64,000 nucleotides of DNA from Brevibacillus laterosporus (GCA_007833815.1 CP033464.1:3032001-3096000); one strand, 5' to 3'; positions 15,001-22,468 are shown, numbered from the stretch's first letter. Notes: a model not told the origin generated them from the sequence alone. Translations and numbers: made by a program.

Positions 15001-15697
15001 CAATGCTGGTAAATGGCAAGAATTACGTAACGCAGAACAAATGGACTATTCCATTGTGTTAGAAAATCATTATATCAATAGCAAATGGGAGTCAGAGAAG
15101 CTGGTGATGAAGGCGTATGAACAAGAAGGTATACCAGTGACAATCTATCGTCCGGGTAATCTAAGTAGCCATTCTCAAACAGGTAAATTCCAACGTAACA
15201 TGGGAACAAATGCGATGTATCGAATGTGTCGGGCTATGTTCCTGTTGAAAGTTGCACCACATGCTGACTGGTTAGTGGATTTCACTCCGGTTGATTTTGC
15301 AGGAAAAGCGATTGCTACGCTTGCTTTGCAAGAGGAAGCAGTAGGAGGAATTTTCCATATTGTCAATCCTGAACAGATTACGTATGCGGAGTTACTGAAA
15401 CATTTTCAGTCATTCGGTTATGAATTGAGTCTTGTATCACAACAAGAATATGAACAGTGGTTATTTGATACAACAGCGAAAAACCGTGAAGGAATGGAGC
15501 TTGCTATTACCCAGTTAGAGGGAGATGGAGCTCACGACTCTCATGTTCGATTTGCTTGCCCTCAGACGACTACCTTGTTACAGAAGGTTCACATTGCTTG
15601 CCCGAAACCAACGAAAGATTATTTCGAGGCGATGGTGAAGTATGCTATAGTAAACGAATATTTCCCTTTGCCAACGTTGGTAGAGACGATTTGTTAA
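12017..15697 (+). CDS. NRPS-like protein: partial C - A - PCP - thioester reductase
   Basis: 1,226 residues, ATG behind TTAGGAGGCAGGAG. Residues 1-200 resemble the C-terminal half of a condensation domain without the HHxxxDG motif. An adenylation domain follows (about 215-715; A3 FTSGSTGTPKG near 366, FSFDAS, NLYGPTE near 510), then a carrier domain (DNFFEIGGHSLKILELL near 765) and a reductase domain (TGATGYLG near 856, Tyr-x3-Lys in YINSK near 1018). It should activate a substrate acid, load it on the phosphopantetheine arm and release it as an aldehyde or alcohol with NAD(P)H, like carboxylate/aminoadipate reductases. It stands alone with no other NRPS genes beside it. Confidence 0.88.
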   Translation: MQNTTRFEPIAFPLDNNRSSQRTSTVTTRSSYELTPFMTKLWEKGQGLHLLALYMMWLHRVSGTEQITVGTLVQEKWVPIAVTVQKEMSFVHLLDLVEQAWTTISELVDESYESYFLEQFPSTFSVQQSVFAIPSQPAAPLHVEIMVNETETRWHMCYDSNSFNGQTIDRFMEQIEHLAEQAVLQPNSPFSAYPMLSRMEEQLYQSINQTYLPFPANKTIVDIFQEIVEEFGERVALQTDVASYTYNELEAASNQVAVMLLQYGVEPGQYVSLFMERSIEATIALLGIIKAGAAYVPLDPHHPRERNAHIIKETNSHVVLSSSAYRELVLQAIPNAQVLWMEDIEQYPQNAVKPAITPFHPAYVIFTSGSTGTPKGVILHHQGVVNYRLAMRKMMNVTEQDVFTQFITFSFDASIHEVFGGLLNGVTLHFLTGEERMDTIAFAKAVKRVGITCIPGIPAAFFNQLVKTLPSMETACFAKVKSIGVGGELLTGEVARSFQAKFSTDTILYNLYGPTECTVTATFHAVTEPVKNDTISVPIGKPLANYELYLVNEANQLCPIGVPGEILISTVGISQGYLHMPEKTKEAFIPDPFTKGSGKTFYKTGDMARMLEDGSVEYLERKDFQVKIRGHRIEIGEIEERLSTYPDIQNVTVIVKKDRDNQNRLVAFYTTGTNQEIDPSLLQDFSSQKLPPYMIPAQFGYITTMPITPTGKIDRKFLANIELIPMTKNRIYIAPKTEIEQEIARVWQTGLGVDQVSLSDNFFEIGGHSLKILELLVELKPKHPMLKINDFFTYPTVQSLAQRIEELQLDQHKKEQASTASSAMNRRMEEVLTEYPERLRTTKQVVRRPQQTFLLTGATGYLGSHLLHELLQTTSGTIYCLVRGADIQGSHERLQQNYSFYFGDQHKQQLRSRIKVVLGDLQQVGLGLSKEDWSELAQHVDAIMHSGADVAHFGEAQHFYQVNVRSTETLLALAREKQGTHLHFVSTIGIPEELSNAGKWQELRNAEQMDYSIVLENHYINSKWESEKLVMKAYEQEGIPVTIYRPGNLSSHSQTGKFQRNMGTNAMYRMCRAMFLLKVAPHADWLVDFTPVDFAGKAIATLALQEEAVGGIFHIVNPEQITYAELLKHFQSFGYELSLVSQQEYEQWLFDTTAKNREGMELAITQLEGDGAHDSHVRFACPQTTTLLQKVHIACPKPTKDYFEAMVKYAIVNEYFPLPTLVETIC

Positions 15698-15818
15698 AAA
15701 TGTTTTGTTCAGTAATCGTCCTCTAATTATCAGCTGGTTTAAGAATAGCTCAAAAAGAATTATAATAAGCTACATGTAATGAAAGTCATCAGAAAAACCA
15801 GGTTAAAGGTGGAATAAC

Positions 15819-16496
15819 ATGGAAATAATTATTTTAGCAAAATTGATGCTTTCTGCTTTCCTTGGAATTGTAATTGGAATTGAGCGCGAATTAAAACAAA
15901 AACCGCTTGGGTTAAAAACCAGCGTGATCATATCGGTTAGCAGTTGCTTACTGACAATTGTTTCGATTGAGTCCGCCCAATTTTATGCTGAAACATCTAT
16001 TAACAATCGAACAGACCCTATGCGTTTGGCCGCGCAGATTGTTAGTGGAATTGGTTTTCTGGGTGCAGGCGTCATTTTGCGCCGAAATAATGATGTTATT
16101 TCTGGCTTAACCACAGCTGCAATTATTTGGTCGAGTGCGGGTATCGGAATTGCAGTTGGATCGGGCTTTTATTATGAAGCAGCGTTAGGTGCTGCCATGA
16201 TTTTATTCTCTGTGCAGTTGCTCCCTTACTTAGTAAATATGATTGGGTTTCGAAAATTGCAAGGAAAAGAGTTAAAAATCCGCTTGTTTTTAGATGAACA
16301 CTCACATATGACTGCCATAATTCAGAAATTTAAAGAAGAGGATATGAAAATTAAAAATGTCTGGTTAAAGGATGTTGATAAGCATCGCGTACAGATGGAT
16401 TTACGCCTTGTCGTTTATGATCACATATATATAACAGACATTTATGAGATGGTTCATAATTTAAATGGAGTGGCACGTGTAGAGATTGACGGCTAG
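15819..16496 (+). CDS. mgtC: MgtC/SapB family membrane protein
   Basis: 225 residues: four or five transmembrane helices in the first 150 residues with the MgtC signature (IGIERELKQKPLGLKT near 20; DPMRLAAQIVSGIGFLGAG near 68; GLTTAAIIWSSAGIGIA near 100), then a soluble ACT-like C-terminal domain. Family members modulate Mg2+ homeostasis and membrane energetics rather than transporting Mg2+ themselves. A TATAAT at 15761 may be its -10 element. A T-box leader for trpS begins shortly after the stop. Confidence 0.85.
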   Translation: MEIIILAKLMLSAFLGIVIGIERELKQKPLGLKTSVIISVSSCLLTIVSIESAQFYAETSINNRTDPMRLAAQIVSGIGFLGAGVILRRNNDVISGLTTAAIIWSSAGIGIAVGSGFYYEAALGAAMILFSVQLLPYLVNMIGFRKLQGKELKIRLFLDEHSHMTAIIQKFKEEDMKIKNVWLKDVDKHRVQMDLRLVVYDHIYITDIYEMVHNLNGVARVEIDG

Positions 16497-16539
16497 TTGT
16501 AGGTGACGTATACTAGCTGATAAGTTTACAAGGATTGTA

Positions 16540-16855
16540 TAAATGAAGGTAAATAAGCATACGCAAAGACGAAGAGGAGTATGCATGCAGAATGCTAAAG
16601 AGAGCTGATGGGTGGTGCAAATCAGTGCAGGAAGCTTGCAGAATGGACTTTTGAGCGTTCAGACCGAGAGTGTTAGCGCACAGGTAGGCTCTGGCGGAGT
16701 GTCTCACCGATAAAGGAGACATGTATTCGAACAGACATGCATAAAGTACGCTCTTGTTCCGATACATAATGAGCGCGCTGTGTAAACAGCGAATCAAGGT
16801 GGCACCACGGGTTTCCCGTCCTTATTTTTAGGATGGGAAACCCTTTTTTTATTTC
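16540..16855 (+). promoter_or_regulatory. T-box riboswitch upstream of trpS
   Basis: A long structured leader ends with AAGGTGGCACCACGG (16796-16810), the T-box that pairs with uncharged tRNA acceptor ends, and an intrinsic terminator GGGTTTCCCGTCC / GGATGGGAAACCC (16809-16843) plus T-run. In the stem I region GAATGGAC places UGG (16644-16646) at the likely specifier position, matching tRNA-Trp and the downstream trpS. Uncharged tRNA-Trp should favour the antiterminator and expression. Specifier assignment is by eye. Confidence 0.85.
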
Positions 16856-16889
16856 TGCATCAAATATGTAATCAGTAAAAAGGAGCGTG

Positions 16890-17054
16890 ATGGGAATGGA
16901 AGATGGTTGGTGGTGGATTTGTCAACTGATTATTACAAATAAAAAGAGGGAGATCATTGCCTTTCATATTCAACGATCTTTGCTCCTAAAACGAAAGAAG
17001 CTGATTATATATGAACAAACAAAAACTAGTATCAGGTATCCGTTCCACAGGTGA
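16890..17054 (+). CDS. Leader ORF with three consecutive Trp codons before trpS
   Basis: AAAAAGGAGCG precedes ATG 16890, which reads MGMEDGWWWICQL; the three TGG codons are at 16908-16916. The frame runs 54 codons and overlaps the trpS start by 44 bases in another frame. It lies between the T-box terminator and trpS. Its layout resembles the B. subtilis rtp (anti-TRAP) leader, where a T-box is followed by a Trp-Trp-Trp leader peptide. Ribosome stalling at the Trp codons could change trpS translation; an imperfect hairpin (AGATCATTG with CAACGATCT, about 16951-16982) lies in between. The peptide itself need not have a function. Confidence 0.55.
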   Translation: MGMEDGWWWICQLIITNKKREIIAFHIQRSLLLKRKKLIIYEQTKTSIRYPFHR

Positions 17055-18006
17055 GCTGCATGTAGGTAACTACTATGGTGCGATGAAAAATATGGAGAAT
17101 GTTGTTAACACGTACGATGCCCATTTTTTTATTGCAGATTTGCATACATTGACCACAAATCCTAGTCCAGAGCACATGTCCAAGAATGCTCTAGAGGCTG
17201 CCGCTAGTTATTTGGCCGCAGGTCTTAACCCTGAGTACTGCACGTTTTACACACAATCCTCTTTGGCAGCCGAGGTAGCAGAATTATCTTTGTATCTAGG
17301 TATGGTCATGCCACTAGGTGAGTTGATGCGGTGTCCTACATTTAAAGAAAAGGCAAAAAAACATCCTGATAATGTTAATTATGGTTTGGTCGGGTACCCT
17401 GTGCTGATGACAGCAGATATTCTGTTGCATAAAGGTCAAGTGGTTCCTGTAGGTGAAGATCAATTGGTGCACTTGGAAATGGCAAGGCAAATCGTTCGGC
17501 GCTTCAATAAGTTATATGGAGAAGTTTTTTCAAATCCACAACCATTGGCAGAGAATGCTGTGCGAATCCCGGCGCTACACGGTCAGGGTAAAATGAGTAA
17601 ATCGGACAGCGTAGATACGTATATTAGCTTACTCGATGAAAACGTCCAGATTCAACAGAAAGTAAGGAAGGCATATTCTGATCCAACGCGTGTCTATCTT
17701 CAGCAACCGGGTCACCCAAGTGTAGAAGGGTGTAATGTATACCATCTGCATACGTACTTTACGGATGAGCAAGGTCAGCAACAGCTTAGAGAACAGTGTG
17801 CATCGGCATCAATTGGGTGTGTGGCTTGCAAACAGCGACTAGCAGAACAGATCGAACAAGTTATCGAACCATTCCGTACTCGCAAACAGCAACTAACAGA
17901 GGAACAAATACTTGATATCTTACATCATGGTGCAGTAAAAGCTCGCTTATCCGCACAAAAGGTTCTTCAAGAAGTGCGAGATGCTATGGGAATTCTCATG
18001 GTGTAA
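17011..18006 (+). CDS. trpS: Tryptophan-tRNA ligase with four-Cys (Fe-S type) motif
   Basis: 331 residues, class I synthetase: HIGH-type GELHVGN (14-20), catalytic KMSKS (194-198), and the typical TrpRS core. It charges tRNA-Trp in the cytosol. Cys241, 263, 270 and 273 give C-x21-C-x6-C-x2-C near the anticodon-binding domain, almost the C-x22-C-x6-C-x2-C motif of Thermotoga TrpRS that binds a [4Fe-4S] cluster. The Shine-Dalgarno is weak (GAAAGAAG), so coupling to the overlapping Trp-rich leader ORF is plausible. Controlled by the T-box upstream. A second standard trpS may exist elsewhere. Confidence 0.93.
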   Translation: MNKQKLVSGIRSTGELHVGNYYGAMKNMENVVNTYDAHFFIADLHTLTTNPSPEHMSKNALEAAASYLAAGLNPEYCTFYTQSSLAAEVAELSLYLGMVMPLGELMRCPTFKEKAKKHPDNVNYGLVGYPVLMTADILLHKGQVVPVGEDQLVHLEMARQIVRRFNKLYGEVFSNPQPLAENAVRIPALHGQGKMSKSDSVDTYISLLDENVQIQQKVRKAYSDPTRVYLQQPGHPSVEGCNVYHLHTYFTDEQGQQQLREQCASASIGCVACKQRLAEQIEQVIEPFRTRKQQLTEEQILDILHHGAVKARLSAQKVLQEVRDAMGILMV

Positions 18007-18111
18007 TGTAAAAATGAATCGTCCAAATAAAATGTAGAGTATTGACAATTTGTGGTACATGAAGACAAAATAGAGAGATTGAACCAGACCAATGAATGAA
18101 AGGAGTTCGTT

Positions 18112-18747
18112 ATGTCTGATGATCGCGGGAAGGAAAATGAAAAGAACACTCAGGGGGATGAAAATAAAAGAGCAGATGCAAATCGAACAACTGTAGTCCC
18201 ACTGGATAAAGAAGCAGTAAATGAAATAGCAAAACTTACTCTTACAGGACAGCAGCCTATTGGTGGATTTCTTTACTTTGTTGGTTTTTCGTTAATACTA
18301 AATTTTGCTAGTAGCATTTTCAATTTTGTAGCTCTCTTCAACTCACTAGGTGAGGCATGGTTGATTCTTGAAAGATCAGAAATAAGGTATCCAACGATGG
18401 TGAAGGGGATTATTTCCTTTGAATTGTTTTACGCCATTCTCTTAATTATATCTGTCTGTTTACTCTTATTTCTTTTTTTTCGCAAGGATAAACGTTTTCC
18501 AAGCTATATGATCGGCTACATGATCATTACAATGTTGTTCTCTATGTTAGATATGTACCTAGTGGACGAGTACATCGGTAGCTTTATGCTTTTGGATAAA
18601 AGTACACCTTTTGCTTATATTCGTGAAGTCGTAATTAGCATTTTCTGGGTAACCTATTACGTCCGTTCTAAGAGGGTTAAGCTAACATTTGTACATGATC
18701 GGCCGCTATTTGCTTCGAAGAGATATGAGACACCACCTTATTCGTAA
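18112..18747 (+). CDS. DUF2569-type membrane protein
   Basis: 211 residues: a charged disordered N-terminus (1-45), then four transmembrane helices (about 56-78, 100-122, 132-150, 165-182) starting with the family-type PIGGFLYFVGFSLIL. AAGGAG precedes the ATG. Function unknown. It is a single-gene unit ending at a bidirectional terminator. Confidence 0.65.
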   Translation: MSDDRGKENEKNTQGDENKRADANRTTVVPLDKEAVNEIAKLTLTGQQPIGGFLYFVGFSLILNFASSIFNFVALFNSLGEAWLILERSEIRYPTMVKGIISFELFYAILLIISVCLLLFLFFRKDKRFPSYMIGYMIITMLFSMLDMYLVDEYIGSFMLLDKSTPFAYIREVVISIFWVTYYVRSKRVKLTFVHDRPLFASKRYETPPYS

Positions 18748-18767
18748 AACGGCATAAGCTATTCAAC

Positions 18768-18815
18768 CCAAAAACCCCTTTCTGCCCGGCAACAGGCAAA
18801 AAGGGGTTTTACGTT
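18768..18815. terminator. Bidirectional terminator
   Basis: AAAACCCCTTT (18771-18781) pairs with AAAGGGGTTTT (18800-18810), with a smaller internal GCC/GGC stem; T-runs exist on both sides. It serves the plus-strand DUF2569 gene and the minus-strand Gln-rich gene converging on it. Confidence 0.7.
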
Positions 18816-18843
18816 CCCAAACATGTAACAGGTCATTTTTTTA

Positions 18844-19188
18844 TTATTTGATCTCCTTCGCCAATTCACCATCACTAGGAACCTTGCCGTTGTACGCTAG
18901 GGAAGCTTTTGAGACTTGATTATTGTGAGCAACCTGTTTTTCCTGCTGTTGATGTTTATTAATAGGCCGTTCCGTTACATGTTCAGCATAAACAGGCATT
19001 GCCACTGAGTTTTGATTCATTTGCTGTGCAGATTGCGAAATGAGCATAGCCTGTTTATCGTGTAAATCTGCCTGTTGACGATGCAGGAGAGCTTGCTGCT
19101 CGTGAGCCTGGGCTTGCGTTAGATGAGCTTGAGCTTGTTGTTTATGCATATTGATTTGCTGATTGTATTGTGAGCTAAGCATGTGCAC
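18844..19188 (-). CDS. Gln/His/Ala-rich hydrophilic protein
   Basis: GTG 19188 has AAAGGAGG seven bases upstream; the frame is open further to 19218 but those codons contain that binding site, so the shorter form (114 residues) is preferred. The first half is an alpha-helical repeat of HxQQAQAH / HRQQADLH / QA units with heptad-like spacing; the rest is polar and Asn/Gln/Lys-rich. No membrane segment. It follows a small hydrophilic ORF on the same strand. Such composition is common among spore-associated proteins of Bacillales, but that role is a guess. Confidence 0.55.
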   Translation of the reverse strand: MHMLSSQYNQQINMHKQQAQAHLTQAQAHEQQALLHRQQADLHDKQAMLISQSAQQMNQNSVAMPVYAEHVTERPINKHQQQEKQVAHNNQVSKASLAYNGKVPSDGELAKEIK

Positions 19189-19221
19189 GATATTGCCTCC
19201 TTTCTGCTTGTTCATCATGTG

Positions 19222-19338
19222 CTATCGTGAAATGGGTTTTGCTTGCGATTCTTTGCTCATGGTGTTGGAAGAGCGTGTTTGTGATGGGTTATTTTTACTA
19301 CTTTGTTGAGGTTTGACCCCGTTATGCTTGGACATCAT
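19222..19338 (-). CDS. Small hydrophilic protein (38 aa)
   Basis: GGAAG lies 6 bases before ATG 19338. Product starts MMSKHNGVKPQQSSKNNPSQ and is Ser/Asn/Gln/Lys-rich throughout. Its stop is just upstream of the Gln-rich gene, so the two form a short leftward unit. Size and composition recall minor small acid-soluble spore proteins; I cannot assign it to one. Confidence 0.45.
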   Translation of the reverse strand: MMSKHNGVKPQQSSKNNPSQTRSSNTMSKESQAKPISR

Positions 19339-19448
19339 GACACTTCCTTTCTTGTAGTTGGTTGAAAATGTCCTTCATAGCTTCCCCATTTCCTCGAAAC
19401 ACATCGCGTGTACTAGTCAAAAAGGGATGAAAAACTTTTACCAATCCA

Positions 19449-19640
19449 CTAGTGATCGTAATGTTCTATAACCCAATCCATAAAGGAAGCAAGGCGGAGA
19501 TCATTTTCCTTTTCTGCCGGATAGGCAAGCAGGGTAGGTCGAGTTAACGTCCCATTTTTTCCTTGCAATTTTTCTTGTTGGACAAAGCGGGAGGGAAGGA
19601 TCGAAATTGCTGATAGCGTATTGTCGTAATCATATAACTA
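19449..19640 (-). pseudogene. LysR-type regulator, C-terminal remnant
   Basis: On the minus strand about 60 codons read NTLSAISILPSRFVQQEKLQ ... FMDWVIEHYDH then TAG 19449. The SxxxxLPSRFV segment and a closing helix FMDWV resemble the end of LysR-family effector domains. There is no start and an upstream in-frame stop, so this is a relic. The remainder of 19,339-19,906 holds no other gene I can support. Confidence 0.4.
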
Positions 19641-19906
19641 GTCTGATAAATAAAGAAGGAAAATGAAAACAGAAAGGGGCTTGCAGGTTTCTCAAATCAA
19701 ATAATGTAGTTACTTACCTTTATTTGTTCATTTTCAAGGAGGAATTGAAATTAAATTGTGGCAAAAATGAGCAACTATCATCATTTCATTTGATAACGGT
19801 CGTGAGTCACTACAATTTCAACTATATAAAACAAAACCGATCATCTGGAAAGTAAACTGGGTATTACAGCAATAGAAGAGAAGCTTAAAAATTTTTATAT
19901 GAAAAG

Positions 19907-19933
19907 TGAAATATAGTCAGAAATTTTTCCGTC
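19907..19933 (+). promoter_or_regulatory. ECF-sigma-type promoter
   Basis: TGAAAT (19907-19912), 17-bp spacer, CGTC (19930-19933), resembling the TGAAAC / CGTC elements recognised by SigM/SigX/SigW-type factors. It lies about 30 bp before an ECF sigma gene, as expected for positive autoregulation. Confidence 0.55.
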
Positions 19934-19961
19934 TATACAGTGACAAGGAGGTGGAACACAA

Positions 19962-20495
19962 TTGGATGACAATGCTGGCGCACGTATCGAACAATGGTTT
20001 CTAGCATACAGCAATGATATTTATCGTTTTCTCGTCTATTATACGGGACGAACAGATATAGACGATCTTGTACAAGAGACCTTTATTCGTGCCCTAAAGG
20101 CTACCCAGCATACAGAGATTGTAAACCCAAAAACGTGGTTGTTTGCCATTGCTAGAAGTGTAGCCATTGATGAAAAGCGTAAAACAAAACTAATAAACTG
20201 GTTGCCAGATATATTCTTGCAGCATCTTGTTTCGCCCGATAAAACACCCGAAGAATCCTTAGAGTTAAGTGAGAATAAACGTTTGCTTTATGACATCATC
20301 AATCAGTTGAAACGATCTTATAGGGACGTGTTGATATTGCGCGGTATCAAGGGATTATCAAGTAAGGAGACAGCGGAGGTATTGGGATGGAGCGAAGCCA
20401 AAGTAAATCTCACTTTGCATAGGGCAATGAAAGCTGTTCAAAAAAATAGGAATGTTCCTGTTTCGGAGGTGATCAACGATGCCGTCACAAGATGA
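19962..20495 (+). CDS. ECF-family RNA polymerase sigma factor
   Basis: 177 residues starting at TTG 19962 behind AAGGAGGTGG. Region 2 (about 15-75: DIYRFLVYYTG, DIDDLVQETFIRALK, PKTWLFAIARSVAIDEKR) and region 4 (about 115-165: LILRGIKGLSSKETAEVLGW, KVNLTLHRAMK) are clear. It directs RNA polymerase to a stress regulon, probably including its own promoter. The next gene overlaps by 17 bases and looks like its membrane anti-sigma factor. Confidence 0.92.
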   Translation: MDDNAGARIEQWFLAYSNDIYRFLVYYTGRTDIDDLVQETFIRALKATQHTEIVNPKTWLFAIARSVAIDEKRKTKLINWLPDIFLQHLVSPDKTPEESLELSENKRLLYDIINQLKRSYRDVLILRGIKGLSSKETAEVLGWSEAKVNLTLHRAMKAVQKNRNVPVSEVINDAVTR

Positions 20496-21588
20496 GCAAA
20501 TTATATTGGAAGATTTAAATCATTTCCCGGATCAGATCCTTTCTAGGGAGCGGAACCAAGTGATAGTAGAAAATATACGAAAGGAGAGAAGAATGATGCA
20601 AAAATTGAAAAGGCGGAAAATATATTTTGGATGGGCGGCAAAAGGGCTTATCACATGTGCAGCGTTATTTGCTTTTATCTGGATGAAGCCATTCTCTTCT
20701 CCAGTAGAAAACTCTTCTTCAATAGACACATCAGGAAGTAAGGATGTAATAGAGCAAAAGTATATTACGGCAGCTCAAAAAGAAATAAAAAAAGCGTTTG
20801 GCATTAATAAGGATTTTCATTTTGAAAAGTTGGAGAAAGACACAGATTACTCTACTTTAGAGACAAAGGATCGAGAGGCAATTGTGTGGTTTAAAGCTGG
20901 AACCACAGATGTTAATGGCGTCTCGGCTACATATAAATTCGATGAGCTGACGAATATGTATCAAAAATATGTAGAGACTGCACGAAATCGGATTAAGGAA
21001 ACGAATCTACATGATAATTTTCAAACGGTCAGTCTCTATAAAAACAAATCAGGAACAGGCATGTCTTTTTTGTCAGAAGATAACCAGCGCGTGCATGTTG
21101 ATCTGAATACCAATAAAGTGACCGATTTCTATTTAGATTACAATCTGGGTAATGTGGATAAAAAGTTTGTGTCCATAGCTCAAAAAGCGTTAATGAAACT
21201 TTCAAATAAAAATGATTTCTCATTTAATCATGTAGAAAAGTTCTCCCATGAAAAAGAAGATATGTGGAGGTTCTCCAATAAGGAAGATAAGTATCACGAC
21301 AAATATTCTGTTCAGATTGGAGAGAAAACAGGTCAAGTGTATAGTGTACGTTATGAAACTGATCGTTATAGTATCAAATCAAAAGACGAAGCAATGTCAG
21401 TGGGCAAACCGCTCATAAAAAACATAACTGGAATAGACGTTACTGGGTATAAGGTTGATGGTGGTGATCATTGGGGAGGCTATGTATTTCAGAGTCCGGG
21501 GAAAACAGCCGTATCTATATTTACTGATAGAGCGATTGATAGATCGGACGGTGGCAATGTTAGCGGTCTCCAAGTCCACGTTCGGTAA
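20479..21588 (+). CDS. Membrane-anchored anti-sigma-type protein
   Basis: 369 residues: a cytoplasmic charged N-terminus (1-55), one transmembrane helix (about 56-72), then a 290-residue extracytoplasmic region with two related modules (AQKEIKKAFGINKDFHFEKL and AQKALMKLSNKNDFSFNHVEK), PepSY-like in pattern. Overlap with the sigma gene and topology argue for the cognate anti-sigma factor, holding the sigma at the membrane until a signal arrives. There is no zinc-finger (HxxxCxxC) motif, so it is not a ZAS-type protein. Confidence 0.7.
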   Translation: MPSQDEQIILEDLNHFPDQILSRERNQVIVENIRKERRMMQKLKRRKIYFGWAAKGLITCAALFAFIWMKPFSSPVENSSSIDTSGSKDVIEQKYITAAQKEIKKAFGINKDFHFEKLEKDTDYSTLETKDREAIVWFKAGTTDVNGVSATYKFDELTNMYQKYVETARNRIKETNLHDNFQTVSLYKNKSGTGMSFLSEDNQRVHVDLNTNKVTDFYLDYNLGNVDKKFVSIAQKALMKLSNKNDFSFNHVEKFSHEKEDMWRFSNKEDKYHDKYSVQIGEKTGQVYSVRYETDRYSIKSKDEAMSVGKPLIKNITGIDVTGYKVDGGDHWGGYVFQSPGKTAVSIFTDRAIDRSDGGNVSGLQVHVR

Positions 21589-21593
21589 ATAAG

Positions 21594-21635
21594 TAAAAGC
21601 TACTGACTAACATACATTGTCGGTAGCTTTTTTGT
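21594..21635. terminator. Terminator between convergent genes
   Basis: AAAAGCTACTGAC / GTCGGTAGCTTTT stem with T-runs on the plus strand and a shorter one on the minus strand; likely serves both the anti-sigma gene and the MmcQ/YjbR gene. Confidence 0.7.
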
Positions 21636-21648
21636 CCTTTAGGCAGCA

Positions 21649-22005
21649 CTATTTTACTAATTCCTTTTGCATTTTTTTAGGAAGCTTATGAAAAACCAAT
21701 TCATAAGAATGAGTAATCAGCTTCTCCCACAATTCAGTAGGAATATCGGCATCTAAATAAATAGAATTCCAATGACTTTTATTCAAATAGTAGCCAGGAA
21801 TAATCCCCTCATATGTTTCTCTTAGCTGTTCGGCTCGAGCTGGATCACATTTTAAGGATAGGATAGGTTTTCCGTTAGAATCTCCACCAAGCATTGCAAA
21901 CATTTTTCCTCCTACCTGATAACGATCTGCTTCCCATTCCACTTTGTAATCATGAACCGCTCCCGGGTGCTTCAGACAATAGGCTTCCAGTGTGAATTTT
22001 TCCAT
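21649..22005 (-). CDS. MmcQ/YjbR family protein
   Basis: 118 residues with the whole family pattern: an early CLKHPGAVHDYKVEWEADRYQVGGKMFA, central LSLKCDPARAEQLRE, GIIPGYYLNKSHWNSI and a helical end. These cytosolic proteins have a CyaY-like, DNA-binding-like double-wing fold; the physiological role is unresolved. AAAGGAGCTT precedes the ATG. A short convergent neighbour is the anti-sigma gene. Confidence 0.85.
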   Translation of the reverse strand: MEKFTLEAYCLKHPGAVHDYKVEWEADRYQVGGKMFAMLGGDSNGKPILSLKCDPARAEQLRETYEGIIPGYYLNKSHWNSIYLDADIPTELWEKLITHSYELVFHKLPKKMQKELVK

Positions 22006-22241
22006 GATAAGCTCCTTTCTGCACGCATTTTTTCATTTGTTCAAGCCAGATTGCCAGAAGATAAAAGAAAAATACATCAAGTAGGAAAGTTGCTAATCTA
22101 TAGATTGATAGGAAAATTTGTGAATTTACTTGTCACAATTGTTGTTATGACTTGTTTCAATATTGGGTACATTATATAATAAGTTTGCCATTGTTTGCTA
22201 TCCTTGAACAGGTACATTATTTGCAAAGGGGTTGAACTGGG

Positions 22242-22412
22242 ATGCAATGGGTTATGGATGTTACCATGTTTCTGATAACTCTGTTTATTTTGGCTGGAGT
22301 TTTTCGTTCATTTAAGGCGAGAAACAAGTTTGCAACAGCGTTTGGTTTGGTTTCATTAGCAGTATTTGTATACGCTGATTTCCTTATTCTTAAATTTGCA
22401 ACAGTCGCGTAA
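22242..22412 (+). CDS. Small two-helix membrane protein (56 aa)
   Basis: ATG 22242 preceded by AAAGGGG; product MQWVMDVTMFLITLFILAGV..., two transmembrane helices (about 5-22 and 34-53) separated by FRSFKARNKFA. A clean intrinsic terminator follows, supporting a real single-gene unit. Function unknown. Confidence 0.55.
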   Translation: MQWVMDVTMFLITLFILAGVFRSFKARNKFATAFGLVSLAVFVYADFLILKFATVA

Positions 22413-22431
22413 ATGTAAGTGGTTTCATCTC

Positions 22432-22468
22432 AAGAAGCTTTTGCTCCGGCAAAGCTTCTTTTTTTTGT
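22432..22468 (+). terminator. Intrinsic terminator
   Basis: AAGAAGCTTTTGC-TCCG-GCAAAGCTTCTT followed by TTTTTTGTG. Confidence 0.75.
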
